From Halopseudomonas sabulinigri (GTDB lineage Bacteria; Pseudomonadota; Gammaproteobacteria; Pseudomonadales; Pseudomonadaceae), in contig NZ_LT629763.1 of the NCBI RefSeq assembly GCF_900105255.1, positions 2,542,001-2,606,000 on the forward strand: a stretch of 64,000 bases of DNA. Reading direction: 5' to 3'. This document shows, in pieces, positions 58,049-64,000 of the stretch. A program made the translations under genes and the position numbers. Every line of letters starts with the position of its first letter. Positions within the stretch are counted from its first letter, which is position 1. A model generated the notes under the pieces. That model was not told the origin of the DNA. It worked only from the letters and a program-made list of their open reading frames with translations, and did no database searches.

Positions 58049-58200
58049 GGGGTTGCTCCTGATTCAAGGGTTGGCTCGGGCGGTTTAAGGCTTTACCACC
58101 GCTGCTGCCCATTGTGCTGGTAGCGCCGCTGCAAACCAAGCCGCAAAAGCTCAGGGCGCAGACACAGCCGCCGCTGCAGGGAGTGACCACGGAGCTGGGC

Positions 58201-59193
58201 TTACCTGGGCCGATAGAAGGCGGCGTTTCTGGCCGCTATCCAGCTGCGCGCGTATGCCAGTACATCAGCGGCCAGCGTGACGGGGAAATGAATCACCCCG
58301 TGCGGCGAAGACGGCAGAACATGACATTCCACCTCGGCTGACCTGCACCACCGCTCGGCCAACAGACAGCTATCGTCCAGCAGCGGGTCCTGCTCGCCGG
58401 CAAACATCAGGGCCGGCGGGAAGCCGGTAAAGTCGCCATGCAAGGGCGACAAGGGCGACGCGCGGCGTTGCTCGTCGCTCAACTCCGGCGTCAGCATGCG
58501 CATGGCATCCACCATACCCGGCCCGTCCAGCAGCAGCGTGTCTGGCGGCGCGGCGCGCACACTCGGTGTGCCCGTCAGATCGTACACCCCGTAGTAGAGC
58601 AAAGCCCCCTTCACCCGTGCCAACAGCGCTGGCCAGCGTTTCAGCTGGAGCAAGGTCGCGACCGCAAGATGGCCACCGGCCGACTCACCCACCACGGTGA
58701 CCGGCAGGCCGGCAAACTCGCTGTTGGTATCGTCCAGCAGCCAGCGTGCGGCACACAGACAGTCCTCAATCAGCGCCTCCATAGGTGCTGAGACAGCAAG
58801 CCGGTAATCGACCGAGACGACCGCTACCTCGCACTCCTTCACCATGGCGATATTGAATTTGTCATTCATCTGCGCGTTGCCGATCACCCAGGCACCACCA
58901 TGAATATCCAGCACCACGCCCTTTGCCCTGGTCGCGGGCCGGATGATCCGCACCGACACCGCCACACCGTCTATCTCGACCCGCCGCGTTTCCGCCCTGA
59001 GGCCGTGCTTGCGCAGCCGCCAGGCAGCGCCCAGCTGACTGACGCGCAGCAAGCCTTGCACCAGACGGAGCACCGCACGATTGAACAATTTCAAGCGCGG
59101 CAGCCGTGCCAGCTTTTTATTGAAAGCCTGCACCTGCTCCAGCTGCTGCGGGCTGGCGGGCCAGCGCATCAGGTACGCCGGCTGGCCGCTCAT
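58201..59193 (-). CDS. Alpha/beta hydrolase (hormone-sensitive lipase-like)
   Basis: 330 residues, with the start at the ATG that overlaps the TspO stop (TGATG). HGGAW oxyanion motif (LDIHGGAWVIGNA), nucleophile GESAGG near 170, the acid in AGEQDPLLDD and a His in SSPHGVIHF. It hydrolyses short to medium acyl esters; HSL-type enzymes vary widely. It is translationally linked to TspO, though a metabolic connection is not evident. Confidence 0.87.
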   Translation of the reverse strand: MSGQPAYLMRWPASPQQLEQVQAFNKKLARLPRLKLFNRAVLRLVQGLLRVSQLGAAWRLRKHGLRAETRRVEIDGVAVSVRIIRPATRAKGVVLDIHGGAWVIGNAQMNDKFNIAMVKECEVAVVSVDYRLAVSAPMEALIEDCLCAARWLLDDTNSEFAGLPVTVVGESAGGHLAVATLLQLKRWPALLARVKGALLYYGVYDLTGTPSVRAAPPDTLLLDGPGMVDAMRMLTPELSDEQRRASPLSPLHGDFTGFPPALMFAGEQDPLLDDSCLLAERWCRSAEVECHVLPSSPHGVIHFPVTLAADVLAYARSWIAARNAAFYRPR

Positions 59194-59636
59194 CACCAAC
59201 TGTTCCGGCGCATGATGGCGAAGTTGAGCGCCGCCGCCACGCTAAGCCAGCCGAGATAGGGCAGCAATAGCAGACCGCTGATGACATCCAGCTTGAACGC
59301 CAGCAATACCATCATGGCGACCACCAGCCAGAGCACGGCGATGATAAGCATCGCGGCGAACAGCCGGTGCGCGCCGAAGAATACCGGAGTCCAGAGCGCG
59401 TTAAGGGCGATTTGCGCCGCCCACAGGGCCAGCAGCACCTGGCTGCCGGGGATCGCCACCAGACGATGACCAACCCAGGCCAACAGCAGATAGATAAGCG
59501 TCCAGGCCACCGGAAACGCCCAGTTGGGCGGCGTAAAACCGGGCTTGTCCAAGGTCTCGTACCACTGCCCCGGTTTGAAGATGATGCCGGTGGTGGCGGC
59601 CGCGCCGCAGGCCAACAGAAATATGAAAAAAGTCAT
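59193..59636 (-). CDS. tspO: TspO/MBR family protein
   Basis: 147 residues with five transmembrane helices. Hallmarks: KPGFTPPNWAFPVAWTLIYLLLAW, LNALWTPVFFGAHRL and the final LLLLPYLGWLSVAAALNFAI. Bacterial TspO binds tetrapyrroles and cholesterol-like ligands and affects stress responses. It precedes the lipase-like gene with overlapping stop/start. Confidence 0.92.
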   Translation of the reverse strand: MTFFIFLLACGAAATTGIIFKPGQWYETLDKPGFTPPNWAFPVAWTLIYLLLAWVGHRLVAIPGSQVLLALWAAQIALNALWTPVFFGAHRLFAAMLIIAVLWLVVAMMVLLAFKLDVISGLLLLPYLGWLSVAAALNFAIMRRNSW

Positions 59637-60022
59637 GGTCTATCCTTGGCTGAAGTCAGCCGCCAGAAATGAACAGGGTTTTTACTCCACTGTTCAATGA
59701 CTCGTTTGCGTGGCGATAAATTCCATTGATCCGCGATTTACCCCCCTGGCAGCGGGCCGATGCCCCTTCCCTGGGCGCCTGCCCGGCTGGCGCCAGCGGC
59801 CGATTGCCTATCAGCGCCTGTGCCTCGCCTGGTGACTCCACCGCCACCCGCTGCCGTGGCGGTCGCCCGACCAGGCGGAATTATTGCGGCCAACACCGGT
59901 CTCTTGCTTACCACTTGAAGGGGCGCGCAGCCCGCAGGGGTTACTGCGCCGCCATCCTGAATCAGCCTGCGAGCGATACCGATTACCGCCGCCGGCTCTG
60001 CCACCAGCGAGGAGAACACCGC
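59637..60022. other. Intergenic region between tspO and aldo/keto reductase genes
   Basis: 386 bases between divergent genes. The frame of the reductase stays open upstream, but the extension (Arg/Ala/Cys-rich) looks non-coding and no start or ribosome-binding site is better than the one chosen. I see no RNA gene or repeat here. Confidence 0.4.
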
Positions 60023-60844
60023 ATGATGAATTCGACTTCCGAGAGCAGCATTCCCCCTATCGGCATGGGTACCTTCCGGCTCAAGGGCGATGACGCCTAC
60101 CAGGCCGTCAGCACGGCGCTGGAACTGGGGTATCGGCACATTGATACCGCACAGATCTACGGTAACGAGCAGGATGTGGGCCGCGCCATTGCCGACAGCG
60201 GCGTGCCGCGCGGCGAGCTGTTTGTCACCACCAAGATCTGGACCGACAACTTCGGCGAAGGCAAGCTGATCCCCAGCCTGCGCGAAAGCCTCGACAAGCT
60301 GCAGCTCGACCAGGTCGACCTGACGCTGATCCACTGGCCCTCACCTGGCGGCAAGGTGCCCATGCAGGAATACCTGGGTGAGCTGATGAAGGCCCGCGAG
60401 CAGGGCATGACGCGGCTGACCGGCGTTTCCAACTTCACCATTGATCAGCTCAATGAAGCCTTTGAACTGGTAGGGCCAGACAACATCGCCACCAACCAGA
60501 TAGAGATTCACCCCTTCCTGCAGAACCGCAAACTGGTCGAGTTCGCCCGTGAAGAGGGTTTGCACCTGACCGCCTACATGCCACTGGCGGTAGGCAAGGT
60601 GATGAAAGACGAAACCCTGGACCGCATCGCCGAAGAACACGGCGCCACGCCGCCGCAGGTGGTCATGGCCTGGCTGATGCTGCAGGGCATCGCGGTGATT
60701 CCATCCTCCACCAAGCGACTGCATCTGGAGAGCAATCTGGAGGCCGACCGCGTGAAGCTCACCGCCGATGACCTCAACTTCATCCGCGAGCTGGACAAGG
60801 GCGAGCGTATTGCCAACCCGGACTTTGCGCCCGAGTGGGACTGA
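60023..60844 (+). CDS. Aldo/keto reductase (DkgB-like)
   Basis: 273 residues from the first of two adjacent ATGs with GAGGAG upstream. Catalytic tetrad pieces visible: Asp in HIDTAQIYGNE with the Tyr, Lys in VTTKIW, His in LTLIHWPSP; then GVSNFTIDQL and the cofactor end PSSTKRLHLESNL. It reduces small aldehydes and ketones with NADPH in the cytoplasm, like 2,5-diketo-D-gluconate reductase B. It stands alone. Confidence 0.88.
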   Translation: MMNSTSESSIPPIGMGTFRLKGDDAYQAVSTALELGYRHIDTAQIYGNEQDVGRAIADSGVPRGELFVTTKIWTDNFGEGKLIPSLRESLDKLQLDQVDLTLIHWPSPGGKVPMQEYLGELMKAREQGMTRLTGVSNFTIDQLNEAFELVGPDNIATNQIEIHPFLQNRKLVEFAREEGLHLTAYMPLAVGKVMKDETLDRIAEEHGATPPQVVMAWLMLQGIAVIPSSTKRLHLESNLEADRVKLTADDLNFIRELDKGERIANPDFAPEWD

Positions 60845-60940
60845 GCGGTCGCGCGCTTTATTTGAGTCAGGAAAGCTCATGGCCGGGATGGAGCCCGGCA
60901 CTCGCCGCGTGCCGCGCTAACCATTGCAGCGACGCTGGGG

Positions 60941-63033
<2,093 letters not shown>

Positions 63034-63037
<4 letters not shown>

Positions 63038-63942
63038 GCCTGCTCCCGCGCCAGCAAGGCCCGCGCCACGCGCGAGCCGTTGGTTTTGCCGAGCACGTTG
63101 CAGATGTGCTGACCGGCCTGCACCAGCGCGGCCATATCGACGCCCGTCTCGATACCCAGCCCGTTGAGCAGGTAGAGCACGTCTTCGCTGGCGACGTTGC
63201 CAGTCGCGCCCTTGGCATACGGGCAACCGCCCAGCCCGGCGACCGAGCTGTCGAACACCGCCACGCCTTCCAGCAGGCTGGCGTGAATGTTCGCCAGCGC
63301 CTGCCCGTAGGTATCGTGAAAATGCCCGGCTAGCAGGCGGCGGTCGATGTCTCGGCCGACCACCTCGATCAGCCGCCGGGTATCGCCGGCGGTGCCGACG
63401 CCGATGGTGTCGCCGAGCGAGACCTCGTAGCAGCCGCTGTCGAGCAGCTCGCGGGCAATCGCGGCGACCTGCTCCGGCGCCACGTCGCCATCAATCGGGC
63501 AACCGAGCACGCAGGAGATATAACCGCGTACCCGCACGCCGTGCTCCCTGGCCGCCGCCATAATCGGTTCGAAGCGCTGCAGACTCTCGGCAATCGAGCA
63601 GTTGATGTTCTTCTGGGAAAACCCCTCGCTGGCCGCGGCAAACACCGCCACTTCCTTCACACCGGCTTCCAGCGCGCCTTCAAACCCCTTGAGGTTGGGC
63701 GCCAGCGCCGCGTAGGTCACGCCGGGCTGTTGCTGTATCGCGGCAAATACCTCGGCCGAGCCGGCCATCTGCGGCACCCACTTGGGCGAGACGAAGCTGC
63801 CGACTTCGATATAGCGCAGCCCGGCAGCGCTCAGGTCATCGACCAGGCGTACCTTGTCGGCAACGCTGATCGGCTGTTTTTCATTCTGCAGGCCATCGCG
63901 CGGGCCCACTTCGACCAGTCGCACCTGTTGCGGCATGCTCAT
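63034..63942 (-). CDS. liuE: Hydroxymethylglutaryl-CoA lyase
   Basis: 302 residues from the ATG with GGAGG upstream. LVEVGPRDGLQNE start, RYIEVGSFVSPKWVPQM, the metal and catalytic region GHFHDTYGQALANIHASL, and the lid cysteine motif GLGGCPYAKGATGNVASED. It cleaves HMG-CoA to acetoacetate and acetyl-CoA, the last step of leucine catabolism (LiuE/MvaB). It is coupled by 4-base overlaps to the biotin carboxylase-type gene upstream and to acetoacetyl-CoA synthetase downstream, an order that captures the acetoacetate made. Confidence 0.94.
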
Positions 63943-64000
63943 GCCGTTGCCTCCTCAGCAAGCGGTTGCAGCGCCACCAGCACCCGGCCTTCCTCGACCA
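63939..64000 (-). CDS. liuD: C-terminal end of the methylcrotonyl-CoA carboxylase biotin subunit (partial)
   Basis: Only about 19 codons are in the window (VEEGRVLVALQPLAEEATA then TGA). The pattern fits the last strand of a biotinyl domain (V-x-EG-x-x-L-V-x-L). The stop overlaps the liuE start in ATGA form. In Pseudomonas the gene before liuE is liuD, which supports the call; the short fragment alone would not. Confidence 0.65.
   Translation of the reverse strand, partial: VEEGRVLVALQPLAEEATA

Noticed and set aside
59726-60022. N-terminal extension of the aldo/keto reductase
   Set aside because: Arg/Cys-rich and without homologous character. The family starts at the ATG chosen.

Overview
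The window looks like chromosomal DNA from a GC-rich gammaproteobacterium of the Pseudomonadaceae, perhaps the Halopseudomonas or P. stutzeri-like lineages. This is inferred from gene content (liu leucine genes, an 8-oxoguanine deaminase, a PvdE-like exporter with FhuF), from Pseudomonas-type REP palindromes, and from an integron-type attC site. No rRNA, tRNA or CRISPR array was seen.

Positions 1-5.9 kb: two permeases of a BMP-family nucleoside ABC importer (the first truncated by the window edge), a Tsx-like outer-membrane nucleoside channel, a clear RutR-type TetR regulator, an amidohydrolase and a 2OG-Fe(II) oxygenase. After msrB and a glutathione transferase, 7.2-11.4 kb is an accessory patch. 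It holds a K+ channel, an orphan HigA-like protein, small membrane proteins and several copies of a modular non-coding repeat.

Positions 11.4-25 kb are the most interesting part: an 8-oxoguanine deaminase, two more isopenicillin-N-synthase-like oxygenases, a WrbA-like flavoprotein, an alpha/beta hydrolase, three NMT1/ThiY-like substrate-binding proteins, two ATPase-permease pairs, a DMT exporter and a nucleobase deaminase. Three promoters match sigma-54, each with upstream NtrC-like dyads, and four promoter regions carry a RutR-like dyad (TGACCA-N2-TGGTCA) with a weaker fifth. I read this as a nitrogen-scavenging regulon for modified nucleobases, controlled by NtrC/sigma-54 and the RutR homologue. 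It uses oxygenases and deaminases; no Rut or Pyd pathway enzyme is visible.

Positions 25-31 kb: an AraC regulator opposite a flavin monooxygenase, a BASS symporter, two SDR/epimerase enzymes and a TauE/SafE protein. Positions 31-38 kb: a Fic protein with an operator array, DUF4394 with an ECF sigma/anti-sigma pair, a single integron-type gene cassette with its attC, an SDR, a lipoprotein and a cytochrome b561. Positions 38.7-42.7 kb: cytochrome c', then SulP, two YeeE/YedE proteins and a BigR-like ArsR repressor (sulfur handling), opposite an OsmC protein.

Positions 43.7-54 kb: an overlapping five-gene signalling operon with three histidine kinases, a single-domain response regulator and an HPt-REC-REC-GGDEF protein. 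Positions 54-57 kb: a cyclic-peptide (siderophore) exporter and FhuF reductase. The remainder holds a nitronate monooxygenase, a lipase-like hydrolase, TspO, an aldo/keto reductase and the end of a leucine/acetoacetate operon (liuD end, liuE, acetoacetyl-CoA synthetase). A 142-bp repeat has inserted in frame within the synthetase.
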